Source of the DNA: Symbiobacteriaceae bacterium
Lineage (GTDB): Bacteria; Bacillota_E; Symbiobacteriia; Symbiobacteriales; Symbiobacteriaceae
Reading direction: 5' to 3'
DNA length: 7,129 nt
Assembly (NCBI GenBank): GCA_027356675.1
Contig: DAHVXO010000118.1
Span: 1-7,129, forward strand
The translations under genes were made by a program, and so were the position numbers. Shown piece after piece: positions 1-5,294 of this stretch; within the stretch, counting starts at the first letter, position 1, and every line of letters begins with the position of its first letter. A model generated the notes under the pieces. That model worked only from the letters and a program-made list of their open reading frames with translations, was not told the origin of the DNA and searched no databases.

Positions 1-662
1 GCCGCGTCGGCGAGGCGGCGCACCACCAGGGCGCGCTCGACCCCCCGGCGCCGCAGATGCGGAAGCACCGCCCCGCAATAAAGCCCCGCCACTTCGCCTT
101 GCATCCACACCATGCCCGTGCCGGCCGGTTCCAAACCCAGATGGCCCAGGTAGTACCGGGACCGGCTGCCCTCGCCCGGCTGTGCAAACAGACGGCTCCA
201 GGCACTCTGGATGACCGCCCCCGCCTCGGGCGGCACCGCATAGGCCGCTACCAGCAGGTGCCCCCATGCCGCCAACCGATCCCGTCCGATCTCCTGCACG
301 TGCACACCCGCCGGCGCCGCCATGCCGCCCGCGGGAAGATCGCGCGCGAGGACGACCTGCCGCTCTGCACGCCGCCACCCCTGCCCGCTCAGGGCCGCAG
401 CCAGGGCACCCTCGTCCCCCGCCTCCGGCCCGATAAAGAGCGCCGGTGGGAAGCCTGCGGCGCTCATGACGGCCCCCCCGACCTCCAGCACGCTGCCCAA
501 CCGCTCTGGTGTCGCCCCTCGCAGCACCATGAAATTCAGGAAGGTTGCGGGAAAACGGGGACTGACCAGGACGACGGCCCCTTCCAGGCGTGTCACCCGA
601 CCGCCCCCGACTGTGGCCATGCAGGCCAGCCAGTGGCTCTCCAACTCGCGTATGAGGGTCAT
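1..662 (-). CDS. GNAT-family N-acetyltransferase, C-terminus cut by window edge
   Basis: Translating the minus strand from ATG 662 gives 220 open codons that run off the left edge without a stop. The last visible part (about residues 183-220) reads as a GNAT acetyl-CoA-binding strand-helix: a beta strand ending in GAVLP, then HLRRRGVERALV (residues 202-213). This fits the R/Q-x-x-G-x-G/A pyrophosphate loop, except that Glu209 stands where Gly or Ala is usual. The first 100 residues lack this motif and may be a second, degenerate GNAT-like half or a substrate domain; I cannot tell which. The start is supported by GGGAGG nine bases upstream. The gene begins 48 bp after the radical SAM-like gene on the same strand, with no terminator between, so the two probably share the promoter at 1543-1572. 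GNAT enzymes move an acetyl group from acetyl-CoA to an amine. The substrate here is unknown. A cytoplasmic location is inferred, since no signal peptide is visible. Confidence 0.75.
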   Translation of the reverse strand, partial: MTLIRELESHWLACMATVGGGRVTRLEGAVVLVSPRFPATFLNFMVLRGATPERLGSVLEVGGAVMSAAGFPPALFIGPEAGDEGALAAALSGQGWRRAERQVVLARDLPAGGMAAPAGVHVQEIGRDRLAAWGHLLVAAYAVPPEAGAVIQSAWSRLFAQPGEGSRSRYYLGHLGLEPAGTGMVWMQGEVAGLYCGAVLPHLRRRGVERALVVRRLADA

Positions 663-710
663 GGGATCGTGCCTCCCGTGCGTACGACCGCACAGGCGGC
701 GTAGCGGGGG

Positions 711-1508
711 TCAGTCCCCAGCTGCCTGGGATGCACGGTCCAGCAAATCCTTCAATGTCGCCCAGCGGAGATTGCCCAGACGGCTGCCATCGGCTGACAG
801 GCCCCAGACGGCATCGCCCTGGGCCGTGACCCGCAGCAGGCGGGTGAGTCCAGAGCCAAGGGTCGGATCCAATGCCGGATCCAGGGGCCCGACATGACAG
901 CGTCCAGCCAGGGACCGGGCGGCCGTCGCCATCGATCCGGCCAGCGTACCGGCCTCATCGGCCGTGAGCTGGAGCGCCTTCAGCTGTGGCGCAGGCCATC
1001 CGCCTTCGGGTACGAAGGTCCAGGCCATGCGGGCAAGACCCCGGTCTGCCGCCCAGCCCGCCAACTCGGGCAACGAACCGTGGTTCAGCCGCGTAGCAGT
1101 AGCCAGGATTCCCAACCGGGGGGCCAGCCCCTGTGCCAGCAGCGTATCGATGGCCCCGACCGCACGGGCGTGGGCACCCGGACGCCGGACGGCATCATGA
1201 GGCTCGGCGCCCGGACTGTCCAGCGCCACCAGGAAGTGAATCCCACTCTCCAGCAGTTCGCGCAGGACCCAGGGCTCGAGCAGACTGCCGCTCAGAAAAG
1301 CGGTGACCCGTAGAGCGCCCGCCCTGAGCCTCGCCAACGGCCAGAAACCGGGGAAAGCCAGCGGTTCCGGCCCACCGAGCAGCACTTCGCTCCCGCCCTG
1401 CTCGGCAAACTCCTCCACGATGGTACTCCATCGCCGGATGGTCAGGTCCGGGCCGGTCGCTTCCCCCCGGTGCTGTGGCAGGACCAAGAGCAGCTGCTCC
1501 ACGTTCAT
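711..1508 (-). CDS. Radical SAM/SPASM-like protein lacking the cluster cysteines (probable pseudoenzyme)
   Basis: 265 residues. The start is ATG 1508, because GGAGG lies about 11 bases upstream and the promoter at 1543-1572 would begin transcription near 1536, excluding an in-frame ATG at 1538. The protein reads as a PqqE/NirJ-type radical SAM barrel. GGPEP (45-49) matches the SAM-binding GGEP motif, and ALDSPGAEPHDAVRRPGAHA (95-114) matches the family's SLDGxxxExHDxxRGxxGxF segment. GNLRWATLKDLLDRAS (245-260) resembles the end of a SPASM domain. The CxxxCxxC loop that holds the catalytic [4Fe-4S] cluster is missing: residues 8-24, where it belongs, contain no cysteine and look shortened. The only cysteine is Cys204, near where SPASM domains begin. 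Radical SAM chemistry is therefore not expected. It may bind SAM or a peptide, or act as a scaffold; that is inference. It is probably co-transcribed with the downstream GNAT gene, so the pair may act on one substrate. An unrelated TIM-barrel protein is the main alternative. Confidence 0.7.
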   Translation of the reverse strand: MNVEQLLLVLPQHRGEATGPDLTIRRWSTIVEEFAEQGGSEVLLGGPEPLAFPGFWPLARLRAGALRVTAFLSGSLLEPWVLRELLESGIHFLVALDSPGAEPHDAVRRPGAHARAVGAIDTLLAQGLAPRLGILATATRLNHGSLPELAGWAADRGLARMAWTFVPEGGWPAPQLKALQLTADEAGTLAGSMATAARSLAGRCHVGPLDPALDPTLGSGLTRLLRVTAQGDAVWGLSADGSRLGNLRWATLKDLLDRASQAAGD

Positions 1509-1542
1509 GGGAAATTCCCCCTCCGGTGGCCTTTTCACTCCC

Positions 1543-1572
1543 AGTATAGCTATTTTTTCCAGTTCATGTCAA
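1543..1572 (-). promoter_or_regulatory. Near-consensus sigma-A/sigma-70 promoter for the radical SAM-like gene
   Basis: Read on the minus strand, TTGACA (1572-1567, a perfect -35) is followed after 18 bp by TATACT (1548-1543, five of six to the -10). The spacer contains an A6 run. Transcription would start near 1536, giving a leader of about 28 nt that includes the GGAGG ribosome binding site of the gene starting at 1508. It lies between the ferredoxin stop (1614) and that start, so it separates the pair on the left from the trmK-side genes. Confidence 0.8.
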
Positions 1573-1613
1573 CCAGAATTTCGCCAGGAGCGAACACGGT
1601 CGCGACGGGGGAT

Positions 1614-1895
1614 TCACCGCTGCTTGATCACAATCTCTCCGACCCCGACCACCTTGGCCTGGCAGGCCAGGCGAAACCCCATATCGACAAGGGTTTGACT
1701 CAGGCGCGCCGGCTCGTTGACGGTCGGGCGCTGCAAGTTCTCCGCACCGGCCAGCACCTGGCACTGGCACTTACCGCAAGTAGCCTGCGTGCAGCTCCAC
1801 CGGTAGGGTACGCCGGCCGCCAGGATGGACTGCAGAAGGTTGGCACGCAGCGGGACCACCAGGGTAAACTCACCCTGCCGGGTTTGGACCGTCAC
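1614..1895 (-). CDS. [2Fe-2S] plant-type ferredoxin
   Basis: 93 residues from GTG 1895. It is a small soluble electron carrier of the plant/adrenodoxin beta-grasp fold, with Cys35-x4-Cys40-x2-Cys43 and then Cys78, the usual four ligands of a [2Fe-2S] cluster. An additional Cys45 is present. The length matches stand-alone ferredoxins and no reductase or oxygenase domain is fused. It follows the ABC ATPase gene by 30 bp on the same strand. The start is uncertain: GGGAGG lies 24 bases before GTG 1895, too far for normal use, but only 9 bases before an in-frame CTG at 1910. Starting there would add five residues (LDSTK, with initiator Met). An in-frame TAA directly behind that ribosome binding site rules out anything longer. 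The redox partner cannot be named from the window; the nearby radical SAM-like protein lacks the cluster that would need electrons. Confidence 0.88.
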   Translation of the reverse strand: MTVQTRQGEFTLVVPLRANLLQSILAAGVPYRWSCTQATCGKCQCQVLAGAENLQRPTVNEPARLSQTLVDMGFRLACQAKVVGVGEIVIKQR

Positions 1896-1925
1896 TTTCG
1901 TACTGTCCAGGCCGCCTTACCTCCC

Positions 1926-2858
1926 TTACACGGCATGACAAGCAACCGCATGCCCGGGAGCGATCTCCCGCAAGGCTGGACGCTCCGTAGCGCATCGGTC
2001 CGTCGCCAGCGGGCAGTGTGCGGCCCACGGGCACCCCGGGATGACGCGCCCGGCCCGGTCGTCCTCGGGGGGGAGCATATCGGACGCAGGTCCCAGGAAG
2101 CGCTGGCTGTAAGGATGGGCCGCAGCCGCGAGAAGCCGGTCCGTGGGACCAACCTCAAAGAGTCGCCCCGCATGCATGATGGCGGTGCGATGGGCGAGCT
2201 TGCGAATGACCGGCAGGCTTTGCGAGATGACCAGATAGGCCAGATTCTGCTCCCGCTGCACCCGCAGCAGTAAGCGCATCAACTCTTGCTGCAGCCGGGG
2301 ATCCACGCCGCTGACCGGCTCATCGGCGGCGATCATCAACGGCCCCAGGGCCAGCGCCCGGGCGATGGCGATCCGCTGCTGCTGCCCGCCGGACATCTCC
2401 AATGGCGTGCGGTCGAGGAACCCCGCGGGCAGTTCGACTTGCTCCAGAGCTCGGGTCAGGCGGTCCTCCGCGTCTGGCAGCCCAACCCGGCGGATTTGCT
2501 CCCCCAACTGCTTGCGGATGGTCCGGTCCAATTCCAGGCTCTCCCTGGCGTCCTGCCGGATCATCTGCAGGCGCCGCTGGGCCTTGCGCTTGGCGTCGCC
2601 GCCCAGCTTGCCCACGTCCTGTCCGCTGAAGGTGATGCGCCCCCGGTCGTAGGGCCGCCGCAGCGCAGCGGTCTCGGCCAGGGTCGTCTTCCCGGCACCG
2701 CTGCCGCCCATGATGCCCAGGGTCTCACCGCGACGGAGGGTCAGGCTTACCCCGTCCACCGCTCGCACCGGCTTGGCACCCCAGAGTCCGAGCGGTCCCG
2801 TCGGATCGGTATGGCGAAGCACAACTACGTCTCGAATTTCAAGTAATGTTTCGTTCAC
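1926..2858 (-). CDS. Solitary Opp/Dpp-type ABC transporter ATPase with H-loop His replaced by Gln
   Basis: 310 residues from GTG 2858, chosen because GGGAGG sits six bases upstream; a longer ATG start at 3002 would run into the end of nif3. The order is that of an oligopeptide/dipeptide ABC ATPase (DppF/OppF group): Walker A GGSGAGKTT (51-59), Q-loop Gln102, signature MSGGQ (155-159), Walker B ending in Asp179-Glu180, and D-loop SGVD (183-186; SALD is usual). The family's C-terminal oligo_HPY region has Cys276, Cys282, Cys289 and Cys307. The switch position, normally ISHDL, reads ISQSL, with Gln213 (codon 2222-2220) in place of the H-loop histidine, so hydrolysis may be weak or altered. Such proteins normally drive peptide or nickel import at the inner face of the membrane with two permeases, a binding protein and a partner ATPase. 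None of these is in the window, so the substrate is unknown. Confidence 0.88.
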   Translation of the reverse strand: MNETLLEIRDVVVLRHTDPTGPLGLWGAKPVRAVDGVSLTLRRGETLGIMGGSGAGKTTLAETAALRRPYDRGRITFSGQDVGKLGGDAKRKAQRRLQMIRQDARESLELDRTIRKQLGEQIRRVGLPDAEDRLTRALEQVELPAGFLDRTPLEMSGGQQQRIAIARALALGPLMIAADEPVSGVDPRLQQELMRLLLRVQREQNLAYLVISQSLPVIRKLAHRTAIMHAGRLFEVGPTDRLLAAAAHPYSQRFLGPASDMLPPEDDRAGRVIPGCPWAAHCPLATDRCATERPALREIAPGHAVACHAV

Positions 2859-2894
2859 GGGGATCCTCCCGTTGCGTCGAATCGACCCATCCTC

Positions 2895-2913
2895 GTTCGC
2901 CTTCTGGGCGAAC
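2895..2913. repeat. Perfect 7-bp inverted repeat between nif3 and the ABC gene
   Basis: GTTCGCC (2895-2901) and GGCGAAC (2907-2913) flank a 5-base loop inside the 100-bp gap between the nif3 stop (2959) and the ABC start (2858). In the minus-strand transcript this forms a compact hairpin but has no following U-run, so it is not a normal intrinsic terminator. It could be an RNA-processing or stability element, or chance. The rest of the gap shows no clear promoter. Confidence 0.5.
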
Positions 2914-2958
2914 CGTTCCTGCACAAGCCGGATACTGAGCCCCACCCACCTACGGGGA

Positions 2959-4080
2959 CTACAGGAAGCGAAAGGGATCCTGCTCTCCCTCGGCTGCGAC
3001 AACGGCGGCCTGCAGACCGCCCCGAGACAGCCGGTCCGCCAAATAGCCCACGACCTGCGGCACGACGATCACTTCCGAGTTGAAGTGCCCGATGTCGATC
3101 AGCGCCAACCCTGCGTCGGCCGCGTCCCGGGCGTCGTGGTACCCGATGTCGCCCGTGATGAGTACGTCAGCGCCGCGCCGGGCGGCGTGCGGGATGAGCA
3201 TGGCGCCCGACCCGGCGCCCACCGCCACACGACTGACCACCCGCTCCGGATCGCCCACGACCCGCAGCCCGGCCAGGGCCAGCGCCTCCCTCAGTCGCAG
3301 GGCCAGAGCCTCAACGGTCGTTGGCGAAGCCAGCTGTCCGACCCGCCCGTGCCCCCGCGTCCGACCCGGGTTAACCAGCGGGTACAGGTCGTAGGCGACC
3401 TCTTCGTAAGGATGTGCGGCCAGCAGCGCCCGAACGGCCTGCTGCGTGCGCCCCTCCGGCACGATGGTCTCCAATCGCACCTCTGCGGCGTACTCCAACC
3501 GACCACGCTGCCCAAGAAACGGATGCGTGCCCTCCAGGGGCAGGAAGGTGCCCGTCCCCGGCGTCTGAAAGGAGCAGTGACTATAGTTGCCGATGTGCCC
3601 GGCCCCGGCCTCCGCCAGGGCCCCGCGCACGGCCTCCACGTGCCCCTGGGGCACGAAGGCCACGATCTTCACGTAGCGCTCCTCGCCGGCCCGCAGGAGC
3701 ACATCGCCATCCACGAGCCCAGCGACCGCCGCCAGAGTGTCGTTGGTCCCACCCTGCGCCTGATCGAGGTTCGTGTGCGCGGCGTAGGCGCTGATTCCCT
3801 CCCGGACCAGGCGCTCCAGCCGCCGTCCGGCGGCCGTGTCGAAGCGCAGGGCTTTCAACGGCCGGAAGATGGGGGGATGATGGACCACCACCAGGCCGGC
3901 CTGCCCCGCCACCGCCTCCGCTACCACCCCGTCCGTCAGCTCCAGAGCCACCAGAATCCGGTCTGCGGCCCGCCCGGGGTCTCCCACCAACAGCCCCACG
4001 TTATCCCATGACTCTGCCCACTCTGGCGGCGCCAGTTCCGCCAAGTACTCAGCAACTTGGCCGACCGTTGGATTCGGCAC
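2959..4080 (-). CDS. nif3: Nif3-like dinuclear metal-centre protein (long YqfO type)
   Basis: 373 residues from GTG 4080, which has GGGAGGAGG nine bases upstream. The expected metal ligands are all visible: HHPP (His67, His68), TNLD (Asp106), and GHFNSE near the end (His332, Glu336). GDIGYH lies around residue 310. WDNVGLLVGD (25-34) is the usual N-terminal signature. Residues of about 133-235 are the PII/CutA-like insertion that separates long forms from the short type such as E. coli YbgI; the length matches Bacillus YqfO. Nif3 proteins assemble into toroidal hexamers with a two-metal site. They are often annotated as GTP cyclohydrolase I type 2 homologues, but the physiological role is unsettled. 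The gene overlaps the end of trmK by 32 bp, a conserved arrangement in Bacillota that suggests translational coupling. Confidence 0.95.
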   Translation of the reverse strand: MPNPTVGQVAEYLAELAPPEWAESWDNVGLLVGDPGRAADRILVALELTDGVVAEAVAGQAGLVVVHHPPIFRPLKALRFDTAAGRRLERLVREGISAYAAHTNLDQAQGGTNDTLAAVAGLVDGDVLLRAGEERYVKIVAFVPQGHVEAVRGALAEAGAGHIGNYSHCSFQTPGTGTFLPLEGTHPFLGQRGRLEYAAEVRLETIVPEGRTQQAVRALLAAHPYEEVAYDLYPLVNPGRTRGHGRVGQLASPTTVEALALRLREALALAGLRVVGDPERVVSRVAVGAGSGAMLIPHAARRGADVLITGDIGYHDARDAADAGLALIDIGHFNSEVIVVPQVVGYLADRLSRGGLQAAVVAAEGEQDPFRFL

Positions 4081-4756
4081 GGGCGACGACCTCCTCCCAG
4101 AGTCTGATGCGATCCTCCAGCAAATCCACCCGCTCCCGCGCCTGCGGCCGCTCGGATCGACCGGCCCCCGCCCGTGCCCGGCGGGCCTGCTGCAGCAAAA
4201 TCCCGGCGTACCGGGCCAACAGCGGCCCGCCCTTCTGCAGCAGAAACGGCCCGGCCACCAATTCCGTGGGCGTCAGCGTCATACAGCCAGGTTCCGCCAC
4301 CAGGATGGCGTAGATCCGCCCGCCGTCCTCCACCAGCGCTTCGTCAACCAGGCGCCAGCCGCTGCCACACAGCCACTCGCGCAGGCGCTCTTCGCCTCCC
4401 ATGGGCTGTAACACCAGGCGGTGGATCCCCCCGAGAGGCCCCGCTGCCAGGATTGTGGCGATCAGCGCACCGCCCATCCCGCAGATCGTGGCACACACGG
4501 CCTCACCGGGCACGACCGGCCCCAGTCCGCTCCCGAGACGCAGGTCGATTCGATCCGTCAGGCCCTCTGCGACTACCGTGGCCCGAGCGGCCTCCAGCGG
4601 ACCGGGCATCAGGTCCGTGGCGATGGCGCGGGGCACTCTCCCCGCCCCCACCAGCCATGCAGGCAGGTAGGCGTGGTCCGTGCCAACATCGGCCAGCGGC
4701 TGGCCCGGCAGGACGTAGCCGGCCACAGCAGAAAGGCGGGGCGTCAGTATAAGCAC
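4049..4756 (-). CDS. trmK: tRNA (adenine(22)-N1)-methyltransferase TrmK
   Basis: 235 residues from GTG 4756. It uses S-adenosylmethionine to methylate N1 of adenine 22 in the D-loop of tRNAs. SAM-binding motif I is ADVGTDHAYLP (22-32), the family motif ICGMGGALI is at 91-99 and LVLQP at 114-118. A charged, Arg/Glu-rich C-terminal segment (about 190-230) fits the coiled-coil tail of B. subtilis TrmK (YqfN), and the overall length also fits. GTG 4756 is preferred to an in-frame ATG at 4798 because it is preceded by a GGGGGGAG Shine-Dalgarno five bases upstream, because B. subtilis TrmK starts similarly close to motif I, and because TATAAT at 4792-4787 would place transcription initiation downstream of 4798. 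Its end overlaps nif3. Unlike many Bacillota, no sigA gene lies directly upstream; the next gene is divergent. Confidence 0.94.
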   Translation of the reverse strand: MLILTPRLSAVAGYVLPGQPLADVGTDHAYLPAWLVGAGRVPRAIATDLMPGPLEAARATVVAEGLTDRIDLRLGSGLGPVVPGEAVCATICGMGGALIATILAAGPLGGIHRLVLQPMGGEERLREWLCGSGWRLVDEALVEDGGRIYAILVAEPGCMTLTPTELVAGPFLLQKGGPLLARYAGILLQQARRARAGAGRSERPQARERVDLLEDRIRLWEEVVARAESNGRPSC

Positions 4757-4786
4757 GGCTGCTCCCCCCCTGCGAAACCTCCCTCC

Positions 4787-4792
4787 ATTATA
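4787..4792 (-). promoter_or_regulatory. Probable -10 box of the trmK operon
   Basis: A perfect TATAAT on the minus strand (4792-4787) lies 30 bases before GTG 4756. Initiation near 4780 would leave a leader of about 24 nt with the ribosome binding site. No good -35 is found at 16-18 bp (TCCGGT at 17), so it is either weak, activator-dependent, or not the only promoter. Confidence 0.5.
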
Positions 4793-4882
4793 CCCCAAGG
4801 CCCGGGTGCACCGGACGACCCACTTACGCCACGATGCAGTGCGCCCGTGGTCTGTGTACTCCTTTCGGGGCGTGTTTTCTAC

Positions 4883-4891
4883 ATTTTAGCA
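4883..4891 (-). promoter_or_regulatory. Possible extended -10 promoter upstream of trmK
   Basis: TGCTAAAAT on the minus strand (4891-4883) matches an extended -10 (TGn plus TAAAAT, five of six). No convincing -35 is seen. If used, it would give trmK a leader of roughly 120 nt. It lies in the AT-richer part of the divergent gap. Confidence 0.25.
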
Positions 4892-4977
4892 CGCAGCTGT
4901 GACCGAACTGCTTTGCCGCGGCATTCTTGCATTCGATGCGGTCCAGCCGGAGGAGACCATTCCCTTCAAGAGTTAGT

Positions 4978-4994
4978 GGTAACGGAACGGTAAC
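4978..4994. repeat. 11-bp-spaced direct repeat, possible operator
   Basis: GGTAAC occurs at 4978-4983 and 4989-4994, exactly 11 bp apart (about one helical turn), separated by GGAAC. The second copy overlaps the candidate -35 of the plus-strand promoter. The geometry is like that of direct-repeat response-regulator sites, but the regulator is unknown. Confidence 0.35.
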
Positions 4995-5017
4995 AGTCAT
5001 TCCTGTACGATAATAAT
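4990..5017 (+). promoter_or_regulatory. Candidate promoter for the subtilase gene
   Basis: GTAACA (4990-4995, four of six to TTGACA) is followed after 16 bp by AATAAT (5012-5017, five of six to TATAAT). Transcription from near 5024 would give a leader of about 270 nt that includes both stem-loops. Other AT-rich alternatives nearby, such as TATAAA at 5053-5058, lack a -35. Confidence 0.35.
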
Positions 5018-5060
5018 GATACGTTGTAATACTCACGCTAAATTCGCCGCAATATAAAAT

Positions 5061-5094
5061 CCCCACACTGCTTGCAGTTTTGCAGGGTGTGGGG
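5061..5094. other. Stem-loop A: 11-bp stem in the protease leader
   Basis: CCCCACACTGC (5061-5071) pairs with GCAG-GG-TGTGGGG (5082-5094), giving 11 bp with a two-base GG bulge and a 10-base loop. On the plus strand it sits in the probable protease leader. On the minus strand it is followed by ATTTTATATT (5060-5051), so it could also act as an imperfect terminator for antisense transcription, though no minus-strand gene ends here. Confidence 0.6.
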
Positions 5095-5098
5095 AGAG

Positions 5099-5137
5099 GC
5101 AAAGTGGAGCGCGTCTTTACGCTGTGCTCAGCTTTGC
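5099..5137. other. Stem-loop B: three-tier hairpin in the protease leader
   Basis: GCAAAG (5099-5104) pairs with CTTTGC (5132-5137), GAGC (5107-5110) with GCTC (5126-5129), and GCGT (5111-5114) with ACGC (5119-5122), closing a CTTT tetraloop. A 2x2 internal loop and a three-base bulge separate the tiers. It begins four bases after stem-loop A, so the two could stack as one structured leader element. Confidence 0.55.
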
Positions 5138-5259
5138 TGTTGCCATTGTCACACAGGTGAGCCCTGAAGGGGGGATGTGGATCGCCATATCTGCCGGTCT
5201 GCTGAGCGAGGTCGAGTTCCCCGACCCGATCCATGCCAGTCGCCAACATCGATGCAGAC

Positions 5260-5290
5260 GGAGAGAACAGCTACAAAGGAGAGAACAGCT
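5260..5290 (+). repeat. Tandem 13-bp duplication carrying two Shine-Dalgarno copies
   Basis: GGAGAGAACAGCT occurs exactly at 5260-5272 and 5278-5290, an 18-bp period, immediately before ATG 5295. Each copy contains a GGAG core. The downstream copy, as AAAGGAG, is the likely ribosome binding site, although its 13-base spacing from GGAG to ATG is longer than usual. The upstream copy is too far away for initiation at this ATG. Confidence 0.85.
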
Positions 5291-5294
5291 GCAG

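Larger units (their letters stand above)
4757..5294. other. Divergent non-coding region between trmK and the protease gene
   Basis: 538 bp with no convincing gene. It is lower in GC than its surroundings, especially 4860-5060. It contains trmK promoter elements, a direct repeat GGTAAC-GGAAC-GGTAAC (4978-4994), a plausible plus-strand promoter (4990-5017), two stem-loops (5061-5137), and a tandem 13-bp duplication (5260-5290). A 141-codon minus-strand frame (4824-5249) and the open plus-strand stretch before 5295 show no family features and no suitable ribosome binding site. I recognised no known riboswitch class, tRNA or small RNA. Confidence 0.75.

Noticed and set aside
678..693. 5-bp inverted repeat GTGCG...CGCAC before the GNAT gene
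   Set aside because: Short, no U-run, and of a kind expected by chance in GC-rich DNA.
57..704. Plus-strand open frame over the left end
   Set aside because: The minus strand is open over the same stretch and encodes a GNAT-like motif behind a good ribosome binding site; the plus-strand product has no recognisable features.
1580..1594. Small inverted repeat TTCGC-CAGGA-GCGAA after the ferredoxin
   Set aside because: Only 5 bp of stem and no U-run on the minus strand, so it is not supported as a terminator.
1470..2273. 267-codon open frame on the plus strand
   Set aside because: Antisense to the ferredoxin and ABC genes, both of which have complete family motifs on the minus strand.
2859..3002. 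Longer start for the ABC ATPase at 3002
   Set aside because: It would overlap the last codons of nif3 and adds 48 residues absent from this family; GTG 2858 has an ideal ribosome binding site.
2710..4011. 433-codon open frame on the plus strand
   Set aside because: It lies antisense to nif3 and the ABC ATPase, is rich in Arg, Pro, Gln and His as expected of a high-GC shadow frame, and has no family motif.
5210..5226. tRNA T-arm-like hairpin (GGTCG, 7-base loop, CGACC)
   Set aside because: The loop is AGTTCCC and not the TTCRANY form, and no acceptor, D or anticodon arm is found around it.
4824..5249. 141-codon minus-strand frame in the divergent gap
   Set aside because: No family features or ribosome binding site, and it spans the promoter-like AT-rich region and both stem-loops.
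5124..5294. N-terminal extension of the protease to GTG 5124 or ATG 5175
   Set aside because: The signal peptide begins at ATG 5295. GTG 5124 has no ribosome binding site and the G-run before ATG 5175 abuts it. Two stem-loops and the repeated Shine-Dalgarno mark this as leader.
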